Assembly: GCA_947577075.1 (NCBI GenBank)
Contig: CANPTW010000014.1
Location: 1 to 56,209, forward strand
Source: an uncultured Oscillibacter sp.
Lineage (GTDB): Bacteria; Bacillota; Clostridia; Oscillospirales; Oscillospiraceae
Length of the DNA stretch: 56,209 nt
Direction: 5' to 3'
Shown here: positions 14,603 to 22,771 of the stretch, piece by piece
How positions within the stretch are numbered: the first letter of the stretch is position 1
How the letters are laid out: every line of letters begins with the position of its first letter
Position numbers and translations under genes: made by a program
Notes under the pieces: generated by a model
Databases searched by the model: none
Told to the model about the DNA's origin: nothing
What the model saw: the letters and a program-made list of their open reading frames with translations, nothing else

Positions 14603-17600
14603 TCACAGCATGGTGTACAAAATCTTCGCCATCTGTCCCCGGGTGATGTTGGCCTGGGGGCGGAAGGTGCCGTCGGCATAGCCGCTGAGGATGCCCTGGG
14701 AAACCATGGTGCGGATGTAGAAGGAGGCGTAGCCGGGGATTTTGTCCGCGTCGGCAAAGGTCAGGTCCGCCAGGGCGTAGCCCTTCTCCTGGGACCGCCC
14801 GATCATGGCCGCCGCCTGGGCCCGGGTCAAATTCCCGGCGGGGTTGAAGTGGAGCTTCCCGTCTTTGCCCTGGGTTCCGGTGATTACGCCCTCCTTGTAA
14901 AGCGCCCGAATGGCGGGCAGGGCCTCCGCCGGAATCTTATCCAGGTCCGCGAAGGGCAGGGCCGCTTCCGCGTACTTCGCCGGGTCCAGCTTCAACGCGT
15001 TGTAGAGCATGACGGCAAAGTCCAGCCGGGTCAGGAGGTCGTCGGGCCGGAAGGTCCCGTCCGTATAGCCCCCGGAGATGCCCCGGTTGTACAGGAAGTC
15101 GCAGTAGTCCGCCCCCCAGTACTCCGCCGTGTCCGTGAACTTGTGCTCCGCGCCCTGGGCGGGGATCTCCACGGAGCAGCGCCCGATGTTGCCGGAGCGG
15201 TCCCGGGCGGTAACGGTAACCCGGCCCAGCTCCCGGCTCTCCCCGGGGCCGGGGAGGCTCACGGTAAACCGGCCCGTGGCGGGGTCGTACTCACCCAGGG
15301 GGGACCCGTCACAGGTGATGCGCACGTCCTCCGCCGGGAGGATGCCGTCCACGGCGTCGGTGATGGTTCCGGCGACGGTCCACTCCTCCTGGTTCAGCTC
15401 CGCCGTGATCACCGGGGCCTCGTTGTCCACGATGCCGTCAAAGGTGGCTGCCACCTGGTCCAGATAGATGGTCCCCTTGCCGGAGCCGCTGACCTCCAGG
15501 CCCCGGATGGTCATGCCCGGGGTCAGGCCGTTTACGGACGCCTGCTTCCAGCCGGAGACGTCCAGGGTGGTCAGGGGCAGGGCCTGGATCTCCTCCTCGC
15601 CGACGGAGCAGAGGAGGGACAGGGTGTTGCCCGAGCCGTTGCTGTCCACCCAGAGGTTCAGCCCGGTGTAGGGCTCCTTCAAAACGGCGGGCTGGGACGT
15701 GGCGTTCCAGCGGGCGGGGCCCTCGCTCAGGTCATAGTCCAGCCTGCCGGAGGCCCGGCCGAAGCGGACATAGTTCCCGTCCCGGTTCAGGCTGAAGGAA
15801 GCTCCCTCGCCGGAGCCCCGGAAGATGGTGGTTTCGCCCTCGAAATCCTCCAGAGTCTCCAGGTGCCGGGTGGAGACGGTCACGTCGATAGAGGCGCTCT
15901 GGGTCCCGGCGGAGACGGTGATTCTCCCCGTTCCCAGGGCCGCGGCGGTGAAGAGGCCCGTCTCGTCGATGGTCCCAATGTCCCCCTCCACGCTCCAGGA
16001 GAAGGCCGCCGGGTCCGCCTTCAGGGGCAGGTGCTTGTAGGCGGCGGAGCCGTGGAGCTGGACGGAGGCCCCGGGGGAGGCGGTGAGGCTGGTGATGATG
16101 GTGTTCTGCTCGTCCCGCACGGCCACCGCCCCCGGCGCGGCGACGGCGTGGACCACGGTGCTGCCCTCGCCGCCGCTCCCCTGGGCGGTAACGGTGACGT
16201 CCCCGCCCTCCAGGGGGGTGGTCAGCACATTGCCCGTCAGGGTCCCGGCGGAGGCGAAGAGCTCGCAGTACTCGTCCATGGGGATAAAGTTCGTGTCAAT
16301 GGCGGAGGCGGAGATCTCCACGCTGCTTCCCGCCAGGACATAGTCGTGGTCCGCGCTGACGTGGAAGTGGTCCAGCTGCCCGGTGGGCTGGCTGGAGGCC
16401 ACCAGAAAGACCTGGTTGGACACGGAGCGCTCCTTCCCGTCGGAGGGAATGTTAATCCGCCGGGCGGCGTACTCCGTGGGCTTGGTGACGGTCAGCGTGG
16501 TGGACCCGCCCCCGTCCAGGCAAAGGGCGCTGACGCAGCCCAGCTCGATGAGCCGCTGGGCCACCTGGGTCATGGTGGCGCCGATGGAGTGGCCGGACTT
16601 CCGGCCGTCCATGGTGTAGAAGATCAGGCTTCCGTCATAGCGCTGGCCCACGGCGGTCCGGGGGGCCGCCCCGCTGGGGAGCCCGGCGCACACCGCGCCG
16701 TTTTCCACCAGGGCGTAAAGACTGCCCACGGCGTACTCCACGTCGTTCCACCCGGGGTCGGGGGCGGAGGCGGTCACGGTGAGGAGGGTCCCGGCGGGGA
16801 TGGCGCGCAGCGTGTTCAGCGCCGTCTCTCCCGCCTTGGCGTTGGCGGTGAGGACCACCTGGCCCGCCCCCATCACCGTGGGAGAGGCGGCCTCCGGCTC
16901 CTCCGTCCGCTCCACCCGGAGCGTCATGGAGCCTCCGACGGAAAGCGCCCCCTCTTCAACGGTGCAGATCACGTCTACCCCGGGCTGGGTGCTGCCGGTG
17001 GTGTGGGCGGCGTTGAAATCATAGGTGTAGAGAAAAATCCCGCTCTCCGTCCGGGCCTTGTTGACGGCGGCGACCCGGAAGGACTTGTCCACCGTCTCCC
17101 CGGTGCCGTCGTAGAGAGGGGTCCCCGCCTCGTCCAGCAGGGGCTCTCCGGTCTCGCTGAACAGGGGCTCCCCGGTGCCGTCCCGCCCGGTGTAGTGAAC
17201 GCCCACGGAGATTCCCGGCTTCCCCAGAACAGCGGTCCCGTCGGCCCGGAAGCCGATGGCGTGATATCCCCCGTCGCTGGAGCGGAGCCGCCCCTGGGTG
17301 ACCACGAGGCCGATGGGCAGGCCGTTGTTCACATTGTAAAAATCGCCGTTGATCCCGGCCACCACCCGATAGCCCTGGGATTCCAGCGCCGCGGCGGTGT
17401 TGGACACGGTGCTCCGGTCCGTCAGCACGCCGCCGTAGGTGACGATGGGGGTCACGGAGTCGTTGGGCGTGTATGTAATCAGGTTTTCCGTCCGGTAGTC
17501 GGAGCTGACGCTGCTCCAAAAGACGTTGGTGGACAGCTGGGTCTGCCGGTTGAGCAGCGTGTCCGCCGCGGTCAGGTCGTCCCCCATGGCCTGAGAGGCC

Positions 17601-17677
17601 AGGGCGGGAGTCGCCAGGGCGGACAGCAGCGCCAGCGTCAGGAGCAGGGACAGCGCTCTGGGAAAAAATTGTTTCAT
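14603..17677 (-). CDS. Exported phosphodiester glycosidase-domain protein with three SLH domains
   Basis: A 1024-residue protein with a signal peptide (KQFFPRALSLLLTLALLSALATPALA). A NAGPA/phosphodiester glycosidase-type domain lies at ~60-430 (GINGDFYNVNNGLPIGL; SALCLDGGGSTTLTV). Ig-like and carbohydrate-binding-like beta domains occupy the middle, and three S-layer homology repeats fill the last ~190 residues (GGYTDGTFRPDDLLTR; SGYADGTFRPQANITR). It is probably held on the cell wall through SLH binding to secondary polymers and trims a surface glycan phosphodiester. Substrate unknown. Confidence 0.9.
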   Translation of the reverse strand: MKQFFPRALSLLLTLALLSALATPALASQAMGDDLTAADTLLNRQTQLSTNVFWSSVSSDYRTENLITYTPNDSVTPIVTYGGVLTDRSTVSNTAAALESQGYRVVAGINGDFYNVNNGLPIGLVVTQGRLRSSDGGYHAIGFRADGTAVLGKPGISVGVHYTGRDGTGEPLFSETGEPLLDEAGTPLYDGTGETVDKSFRVAAVNKARTESGIFLYTYDFNAAHTTGSTQPGVDVICTVEEGALSVGGSMTLRVERTEEPEAASPTVMGAGQVVLTANAKAGETALNTLRAIPAGTLLTVTASAPDPGWNDVEYAVGSLYALVENGAVCAGLPSGAAPRTAVGQRYDGSLIFYTMDGRKSGHSIGATMTQVAQRLIELGCVSALCLDGGGSTTLTVTKPTEYAARRINIPSDGKERSVSNQVFLVASSQPTGQLDHFHVSADHDYVLAGSSVEISASAIDTNFIPMDEYCELFASAGTLTGNVLTTPLEGGDVTVTAQGSGGEGSTVVHAVAAPGAVAVRDEQNTIITSLTASPGASVQLHGSAAYKHLPLKADPAAFSWSVEGDIGTIDETGLFTAAALGTGRITVSAGTQSASIDVTVSTRHLETLEDFEGETTIFRGSGEGASFSLNRDGNYVRFGRASGRLDYDLSEGPARWNATSQPAVLKEPYTGLNLWVDSNGSGNTLSLLCSVGEEEIQALPLTTLDVSGWKQASVNGLTPGMTIRGLEVSGSGKGTIYLDQVAATFDGIVDNEAPVITAELNQEEWTVAGTITDAVDGILPAEDVRITCDGSPLGEYDPATGRFTVSLPGPGESRELGRVTVTARDRSGNIGRCSVEIPAQGAEHKFTDTAEYWGADYCDFLYNRGISGGYTDGTFRPDDLLTRLDFAVMLYNALKLDPAKYAEAALPFADLDKIPAEALPAIRALYKEGVITGTQGKDGKLHFNPAGNLTRAQAAAMIGRSQEKGYALADLTFADADKIPGYASFYIRTMVSQGILSGYADGTFRPQANITRGQMAKILYTML

Positions 17678-17721
17678 AGGGGGCCTCCGTCTCGTGCAGA
17701 AAAATGAATCGAACGCCTTTT

Positions 17722-17750
17722 ACCATAGCACAAACCGGAGGGAAAGTAAA
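17722..17750 (-). promoter_or_regulatory. Promoter of the SLH glycosidase gene
   Basis: Minus strand: TTTACT, 17-nt spacer, TATGGT. Confidence 0.55.
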
Positions 17751-17897
17751 TGACAATTCGTAAACAAAATCCGACGGGGCTTCCTGGTTTTCCCAGCCCC
17801 GCCGTCCCGCCCCGGCGGAAGCGCCGCCCCCGGCTCCTCCGGGCTGGACAAACGGCCCCGGATGCTCTATCATAAAAGCGGAAAGGAGGGCGTTTCT

Positions 17898-18080
17898 ATG
17901 ACCGTCACCGTGGACGCCGGGCGCTGCATCGCCTGCGGCATGTGCGCCTATGCCGCGCCGGAGGTCTTCCGCATCGTCGGGAAATCCTCCACCGTCGCCG
18001 CCCAGCCGGAGGGGCCGGACAGCCGGGTCCGGGACGCCGCCAACGGCTGCCCCGTCAACGCGATTTCCATCCAAACGTAA
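17898..18080 (+). CDS. Single-cluster [4Fe-4S] ferredoxin
   Basis: A 60-residue protein with cysteines at 10, 13, 16 (CIACGMC) and 51 (GCPVNAI), enough for one [4Fe-4S] cluster, as in the Thermotoga/Desulfovibrio type. A small cytoplasmic electron carrier. GAAAGGAGG precedes the ATG. It is a single-gene transcript ended by a very long hairpin. It could serve the hydrogenase or the reductase at 9968, but no link is visible. Confidence 0.9.
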   Translation: MTVTVDAGRCIACGMCAYAAPEVFRIVGKSSTVAAQPEGPDSRVRDAANGCPVNAISIQT

Positions 18081-18083
18081 GGA

Positions 18084-18124
18084 CCTGGGGAGGGCCCCTG
18101 CCGCCGGCAGGGGCCCTCCCCAGG
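18084..18124 (+). terminator. Long hairpin after the ferredoxin gene
   Basis: A perfect ~19-bp stem (CCTGGGGAGGGCCCCTGCC and complement, 3-nt loop) followed by CTTTCG. Very stable, with a weak T run. Confidence 0.7.
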
Positions 18125-18186
18125 CTTTCGAAAAAAACGGACTTCCGGCGGAAGGGCGGCGCGTTCCGGAAAAACCCGGAAAGAGC

Positions 18187-18606
18187 TCAGCGGCCCTTGT
18201 GCTTTTCCTTTCGCTTCTCCCGCCGGAGGGCAAACTTGCGCGCCTCCTCCGTCTCCCGCTGCTCCCGGCTCCGGCGGGCCCGGGCCGCCTTCCCCGCTTC
18301 CCTCTGGAGGGCCAGCGCCTGCTGCGCCCTGGTGCCCATGGCGGCGGGACGGGTTTCCCGGCGGGCCTCCCGAAGGGCCCGCTTGGGGCTGACCCGCCTC
18401 TCCGGCGGGGATTCCCCCGGAAGGGACGGGCTGAAGGGCAGATGCCGCCAGCGCTCCAGCAGGAAGGCGTATACCTCCTGCTCCCCCGGCTCCGCGCCGA
18501 AGACGATCCGGCAAGCCTCATAGGTTCCCCCGCCGCCCCGCTCATAAAGGCAGGTCCAAAAGGGGGCCTCAAAGCGGACGGTCAGTCTTGCGTATCCTGT
18601 TTCCAT
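18187..18606 (-). CDS. yjdF: YjdF family protein (DUF2992)
   Basis: A 139-residue protein starting METGYARLTVRFEAPFW. A short beta domain contains ACRIVFGAEPGEQEVYAFLLERW, the DUF2992 signature, and a long very basic tail ends REKRKEKHKGR. AAGGAGG precedes the ATG. YjdF genes in Firmicutes are often controlled by the azaaromatic-sensing yjdF riboswitch, and a ~130-nt structured leader is present here. Biochemical role unknown. Confidence 0.85.
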   Translation of the reverse strand: METGYARLTVRFEAPFWTCLYERGGGGTYEACRIVFGAEPGEQEVYAFLLERWRHLPFSPSLPGESPPERRVSPKRALREARRETRPAAMGTRAQQALALQREAGKAARARRSREQRETEEARKFALRREKRKEKHKGR

Positions 18607-18735
18607 GCGTATTCCTCCTTTTTGTGTCTCCCGCGGAGAACGGACAACCAAAGGAGGCAGGTTACTGGCGCTCCGGCGGGGCGCAGGCGCCGGGGCACGC
18701 CCGGACTACCAACCGGGCCGTGTTTTTATCTCCGC
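18607..18735 (-). promoter_or_regulatory. Candidate yjdF riboswitch leader
   Basis: The ~129-nt leader runs from the predicted transcription start to the yjdF ATG. It contains paired GCCCGG / CCGGGC (from GGCCCGGTTGGTAGTCCGGGC) and a strong GGCGC/GCGCC stem. The call rests on gene identity and leader length; the consensus was not checked computationally. Confidence 0.5.
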
Positions 18736-18741
18736 CCTTCC

Positions 18742-18770
18742 ATCATAGCGGAAGCGCCGCCAAAACGCAA
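18742..18770 (-). promoter_or_regulatory. Promoter of yjdF
   Basis: Minus strand: TTGCGT, 17-nt spacer, TATGAT. Confidence 0.65.
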
Positions 18771-18815
18771 GGGGCTTTCCCGCCGGGGAAAACCCCGGGG
18801 GGAGGCGCTCCGCCC

Positions 18816-19319
18816 TCAATAGGCGCTGATGCCCAGGCTCTCGTCGTCCTCCCCCTTCTCAATGGCCCGGATTTCCACAAAATACTTCAGGTCCGGGCCC
18901 ACCTCCACCCGGACCCGCTCCCCGGCCCGGCGGCCCAGGAGGGCCCGGCCCACCGGGGATTCCTTGCTCACCAGGCCCTTCAGCGCATCCTGGCGCAGGG
19001 TGGTGACGATGCGGACCTCCATCTCCTTTTTGGCCATCTCGTTGTAAATCGTCACCCGGTCGAAAAGGCCCACGGCGTCCGCCGCCCCCTCCACCTCGAT
19101 GACCTTCGCCGTGCGGATCATCCGCTCCAGATAGCGGATGCGGCTCTCGTTCCGGTTCTTCGCCTGCTTGGCGCACTTGTACTCAAAGTTTTCGCTGAGG
19201 TCCCCGAAGGCCCTGGCGGTCTGCACCTCCTCAATCAGTTCCGGCCGCAGGACCCGGATCCGGTGGTCCAGCTCCTCCCGCATTTTTTTGATATCCACAG
19301 CCGTCAGCTCGTCATACAC
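18816..19319 (-). CDS. greA: Transcription elongation factor GreA
   Basis: A 167-residue protein with an N-terminal coiled coil and C-terminal FKBP-like domain. The tip motif is FGDLSENFEY, keeping the Asp/Glu that reach the polymerase active site. The C-terminal SPVGRALLGRRAGERVRVEV segment is typical. It rescues backtracked RNA polymerase by stimulating transcript cleavage. It starts with GTG 8 nt after AAGGAGG. Somewhat divergent, so it could be one of two paralogues in this genome. Confidence 0.92.
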   Translation of the reverse strand: MYDELTAVDIKKMREELDHRIRVLRPELIEEVQTARAFGDLSENFEYKCAKQAKNRNESRIRYLERMIRTAKVIEVEGAADAVGLFDRVTIYNEMAKKEMEVRIVTTLRQDALKGLVSKESPVGRALLGRRAGERVRVEVGPDLKYFVEIRAIEKGEDDESLGISAY

Positions 19320-19351
19320 GGCCCATTCCTCCTTCCAAGCGTCTGCCGTCC

Positions 19352-19380
19352 ATCATAGCCTCTCCCGCTCCCCCTGTCAA
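19352..19380 (-). promoter_or_regulatory. Promoter of greA
   Basis: Minus strand: TTGACA, 17-nt spacer, TATGAT. Confidence 0.75.
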
Positions 19381-19387
19381 GCCGCCC

Positions 19388-19416
19388 TTGACGGCGGGGC
19401 GGCGGGATGTTATCCT
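19388..19416 (+). promoter_or_regulatory. Promoter of yqeC-yqeB
   Basis: TTGACG, 17-nt spacer, TATCCT. It is divergent from the greA promoter only 8 bp away. Confidence 0.6.
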
Positions 19417-19447
19417 ATAGAAAGAACAACGAAAGGGAGGGGCCTCC

Positions 19448-20122
19448 ATGCGGCTGTCCGAACTGCTGAACGTCCGCCCCGGCGTCACCGCCGTCATCGG
19501 CGGCGGCGGGAAAACCACCCTTCTGCGGGTCCTGGGGGAGGAGCTGGCCTCCGGCGGGGCCCGGGTCCTCCTCTGCGCCACGGCGAAGTTTTTCCCCTTT
19601 GACGGCCTCCCCTGCCTGCCCGACCCCACCGTGGAGGCCCTGGAAGAGGCCCTTGCGTCCCGCCGCCTGGTCTGCGCCGGAACGCCGGTCCCCGGCACGG
19701 GGAAGCTCACCGCCCCGGCGGTTCCCATGGCCCGCCTGGCGGAGCTGGCGGACTACGTGCTGGCGGAGGCCGACGGTTCGGCGGGCCGCCCCCTGAAGGC
19801 CCACGCCCCCCACGAGCCGCCGGTCCCCCGGGAGGCGGGTCAGGTGATCTGCGTGGTGGGGGCCTCCGGCTTCGGCCGTCCCATCGGGGAGGCGGCCCAC
19901 CGCCCCGGCCTTTACGCCCGCCTGGCGGGGGTTGGTGAGGCGGCGTTCGCCTCCGTGGAGACGGAGGCGGCGGTGCTGCTGGCGGAGGGGCTCCACAGCC
20001 GGGTGTTCATCAACCAGGTTGAGACGCAGGAGGACCGGGGGCGAGCCTCCTCCCTGGCGGCGAGGCTGGACTGCCCCGCCGCGGCGGGGGCGCTGCTGAG
20101 AAAGGAGTTTGCACCATGCTAG
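19448..20122 (+). CDS. yqeC: Selenium-dependent hydroxylase maturation protein YqeC
   Basis: A 224-residue P-loop protein (IGGGGKTTLL, residues ~17-26) with a YVLAEADGSAGRPLKAHAPHEP motif characteristic of the YqeC family. YqeC genes co-occur with selD and yqeB in genomes with selenium-labile molybdenum hydroxylases. AGGGAGG precedes the ATG. It overlaps yqeB by 7 nt. Confidence 0.88.
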   Translation: MRLSELLNVRPGVTAVIGGGGKTTLLRVLGEELASGGARVLLCATAKFFPFDGLPCLPDPTVEALEEALASRRLVCAGTPVPGTGKLTAPAVPMARLAELADYVLAEADGSAGRPLKAHAPHEPPVPREAGQVICVVGASGFGRPIGEAAHRPGLYARLAGVGEAAFASVETEAAVLLAEGLHSRVFINQVETQEDRGRASSLAARLDCPAAAGALLRKEFAPC

Positions 20123-20907
20123 TCGTCATTCGAGGAGCCGGGGATATTGCCACCGGCATTGCCCTCCGGCTCCGGCGGGCGGGAATCCGGGTGGTCATGA
20201 CGGACCTGGAGCAGCCCACTGCCATCCGCCGGACCGTGGCCTTCTCCCAGGCCGTGGTCCACGGCGAGGCCGTGGTGGAGGACGTGACCGCCCGGCGGGC
20301 GGAGTCCCCCGCCCAGGCCCTGGAGCTGCTGAAAAGCGGCGTCATCCCCGTGCTGGCGGACCCGGAGGGGGCCTGCGTCCCCGTTCTGCGGCCCCAGGCG
20401 GTGGTGGACGCCATCCTGGCAAAGCGGAACCTGGGCACCCGGATCACCGACGCCCCGGCGGTCGTCGGCGTGGGGCCCGGCTTCACGGCGGGGGAGGACT
20501 GCCACGCCGTGGTGGAGACTATGCGGGGCCACTACCTGGGCCGGGTGCTCTACAAGGGCGCCGCCCAGCCCAACACGGGCATCCCGGGCCTCATCGGCGG
20601 CTTCGCCGGGGAGCGGGTCCTCCGGGCCCCGGCGGACGGGACCTTTCACCAGCTCTTGGACATCGGGGCCCGGGTGAAGCTGGGGGACGTAGCCGCCGAG
20701 GTGGCGGGCGCGCCTATGGTCTGCACCCTGGACGGGGTGCTCCGGGGCATTCTGCCGGAGGGGACCCCCGTCCGCAAGGGGATGAAGGCCGGGGACATCG
20801 ACCCCCGGTGCAAAATCGAGCACTGCTACTGCGCCAGCGACAAGGCCCTGGCCGTAGGCGGCGGGGTGCTGGAGGCGGTGCTGGGGCTGACCAAGGCGAT
20901 GGAATAA
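20116..20907 (+). CDS. yqeB: Selenium-dependent molybdenum hydroxylase system protein YqeB
   Basis: A 263-residue protein of the EF2563/YqeB family. It has an N-terminal Rossmann-like VVIRGAGDIATGIALRL and a conserved PNTGIPGLIGGFAGERVLRAP segment, then a biotinyl-like C-terminal half (GVLRGILPEGTPVRKGMKAGDIDPR). It is linked by genome context to SelD-dependent molybdenum hydroxylases; exact chemistry unproven. It overlaps yqeC, and selD lies 700 bp downstream beyond repeat pair 3. Confidence 0.88.
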   Translation: MLVVIRGAGDIATGIALRLRRAGIRVVMTDLEQPTAIRRTVAFSQAVVHGEAVVEDVTARRAESPAQALELLKSGVIPVLADPEGACVPVLRPQAVVDAILAKRNLGTRITDAPAVVGVGPGFTAGEDCHAVVETMRGHYLGRVLYKGAAQPNTGIPGLIGGFAGERVLRAPADGTFHQLLDIGARVKLGDVAAEVAGAPMVCTLDGVLRGILPEGTPVRKGMKAGDIDPRCKIEHCYCASDKALAVGGGVLEAVLGLTKAME

Positions 20908-20960
20908 GAGGGGGCTTTTCAAGCCAAAGGGGCTTGGGGGCGCCCTGGCGGGCAGGTTTT

Positions 20961-21185
20961 CCGGCCCTTCGGGCGGGGCGGATTGCAGCTATGATGATAG
21001 CTGGTCCAATGCACCCCCCATTCTCTCTTTTGCGAAAAGAGAGAATGCGCCGTGCACGGTGGAAGAGAGAAAACGGGGGCGCGCAAGAATTGCCTCCGGT
21101 TCCAGGCATATCTTCTGCCCGCGGCGTGGTGCGGGCGGGGGTTTGTCCTGTGAAGAATCGTCTGCCGTTCTCTTTTTGCTGCCGC
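20961..21185 (+). repeat. Long repeat arm L3 (type A)
   Basis: About 225 bp, nearly identical to L1 through the TATGATGATAGCTGG segment, ATTCTCTC hairpin, CCGTGCACGG and the GTTTGTCCTGTGAAGAATCG segment. The inner end is slightly degenerate (TTTTTGCTGCCGCA). Confidence 0.85.
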
Positions 21186-21313
21186 ACTGCCGACCGTACT
21201 TTAGAACTGCTTCTACCGCTTCCTCTTTCGGTTCCGGCGTAAAGCCTGGTTCCCTTCGGGGAACAAAGGATAGCCCAATTCAACCTCAGCCAGTCCGCCG
21301 CAACCGCCCGCAT
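21186..21313. other. 128-bp residual cargo of repeat pair 3
   Basis: No XRE or DUF6809-like gene is present. A small hairpin (GGTTCCC TTCG GGGAAC-type) occurs near 21248-21264. It may be what remains after cargo loss, or an unrelated cargo. Confidence 0.4.
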
Positions 21314-21566
21314 AAGCGGCAGCGGAAAGAGGAGAGCAGTCGATTCTTCGACCACCAAAACCCCCGCTAAACCTACGCCGCGGCCCGAAGATATGCCTGA
21401 TATGGGGGGCAGCCCTTGCGCGTCCCCCGTCCCCCGTAAAGCGGTTTTTCTCTTTTGGACCGTGCACGGCCCGTTTTCTCTTTTTGGCGCAACCAAAAAG
21501 AGAAAATGGGGGGTGCAATGCACCAGCCATCGCTGGCTGCCATTCCGCCCCGCCCGCAAGGGCGAG
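21314..21566 (-). repeat. Long repeat arm R3 (type B, inverted)
   Basis: It carries the B-type AAAAGAGAAAATGGGG hairpin and the extra spacer found in L2/R2, while its partner L3 is type A. The outer end lies 43 nt before the selD start. Confidence 0.85.
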
Positions 21567-21609
21567 TAAAATCCCCCCGCCCCGGAAGGGGCCAAAAAAG
21601 GAGCACACC

Positions 21610-22653
21610 ATGTCTGAAAACGAAGTCAAACTGACCAAGCTGGCCAAGTGCGCCGGCTGCGGCGCGAAGGTGGGCGCCGGCACCCTGGCCCGGCTGCTGG
21701 AGGGCATTCAGGTCCACCGGGACCCCAATCTGTTAGTCGGCTTTGACCGGAGCGACGACGCCTCCGTCTACAAGCTCTCCGAGGACCTGGCCCTGGTCCA
21801 GACGGTGGATTTCTTCCCCCCCATCGCCGACGATCCCTATCTCTTCGGCCAGATCGCCGCCGCCAACGCCCTCTCCGACGTGTACGCCATGGGCGGCGAG
21901 CCCAAGCTCTGCCTGAACATTATGGCCGTGCCCAAGGACATGCCCCCCGAGGCGGTCCACAACCTCCTCCGGGGGGGCTATGACAAGGTCTACGAGGCCG
22001 GGGCCCTCATCACCGGGGGGCACAGCATCCTGGACGACGAGCCCAAGTACGGCCTGGCCGTCACGGGCTTCGTTCACCCGGACAGGATGCTCACCAACTC
22101 CGGGGCAAAGCCCGGGGACGTGCTGCTTTTCACCAAGCCCCTGGGCATCGGCGTCCTGACCACCGCCGCCAAGGCGGGCCTGGCGCCCCCGGCGGCCATG
22201 GACCGGGCCCACGCGCTCATGACCACCCTGAACAAGGCCGCCCGGGACGTGATGGTCCGCTACCGCGTCCACGCCTGCACCGACGTGACGGGCTTCGGCC
22301 TCCTGGGCCACGGCCTGGAGCTGGCCCAGGGCAGCGGCGTGGAGCTGGAGGTGGACGCGGGCGCCGTGGACTTCCTCCCCGAGGCGGCGGAGCTGGCGAA
22401 AATGGGCGTTCTGCCCGAGGGGATGTACCGCAACCGCTCCTTTGCGGAAGGCTCCGTGGACCCCGGCGGGGCGGAGCTCTGGCAGCAGGACCTGCTCTAC
22501 GATCCCCAGACCTCCGGCGGGCTCCTCATGGCGGTGGACCCCGCCGACGCCGAGGCCCTGTACGAGGAATTAAAGCCCGCCGTTCCCAGCGCCCAGCGGA
22601 TCGGCGCCGTCCGGGAGTACCGGGGCGGGAAGCGGATCTTCCTGCGGCCGTAG
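21610..22653 (+). CDS. selD: Selenophosphate synthase
   Basis: A 347-residue protein. The N-terminal catalytic motif is KCAGCGAK with Cys17 and Lys20, so this is a Cys, not selenocysteine, form. GFDRSDDASVYKL, TVDFFPPIADDP, ITGGHSI, DVTGFGLLGH and DPQTSGGLL follow in order. It makes selenophosphate from selenide and ATP. With yqeC-yqeB next door, the likely sink is a selenium-dependent molybdenum hydroxylase. AAGGAG precedes the ATG at 21610. Confidence 0.96.
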   Translation: MSENEVKLTKLAKCAGCGAKVGAGTLARLLEGIQVHRDPNLLVGFDRSDDASVYKLSEDLALVQTVDFFPPIADDPYLFGQIAAANALSDVYAMGGEPKLCLNIMAVPKDMPPEAVHNLLRGGYDKVYEAGALITGGHSILDDEPKYGLAVTGFVHPDRMLTNSGAKPGDVLLFTKPLGIGVLTTAAKAGLAPPAAMDRAHALMTTLNKAARDVMVRYRVHACTDVTGFGLLGHGLELAQGSGVELEVDAGAVDFLPEAAELAKMGVLPEGMYRNRSFAEGSVDPGGAELWQQDLLYDPQTSGGLLMAVDPADAEALYEELKPAVPSAQRIGAVREYRGGKRIFLRP

Positions 22654-22724
22654 GTCCCCGGGGGCCCGTCCGCCGGAAGGCTCCGACGGGCTTTCCCCTT
22701 TCCGGGTCGGCGCTTTCGAAACAG

Positions 22725-22764
22725 GGGCCCGGCGGCAGATTCTGCCGCCGGGCCTCTTCTTTTC
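22725..22764 (+). terminator. Terminator after selD
   Basis: A GGCCCGGCGGCAGA / TCTGCCGCCGGGCC stem followed by TCTTCTTTT. Confidence 0.8.
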
Positions 22765-22771
22765 ATCCCAT

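Noticed and set aside
14327-17707. Very long (over 1,100 codons) open frame on the plus strand
   Set aside because: Antisense of the SLH/glycosidase gene, whose domains, signal peptide, promoter and terminator are all on the minus strand.
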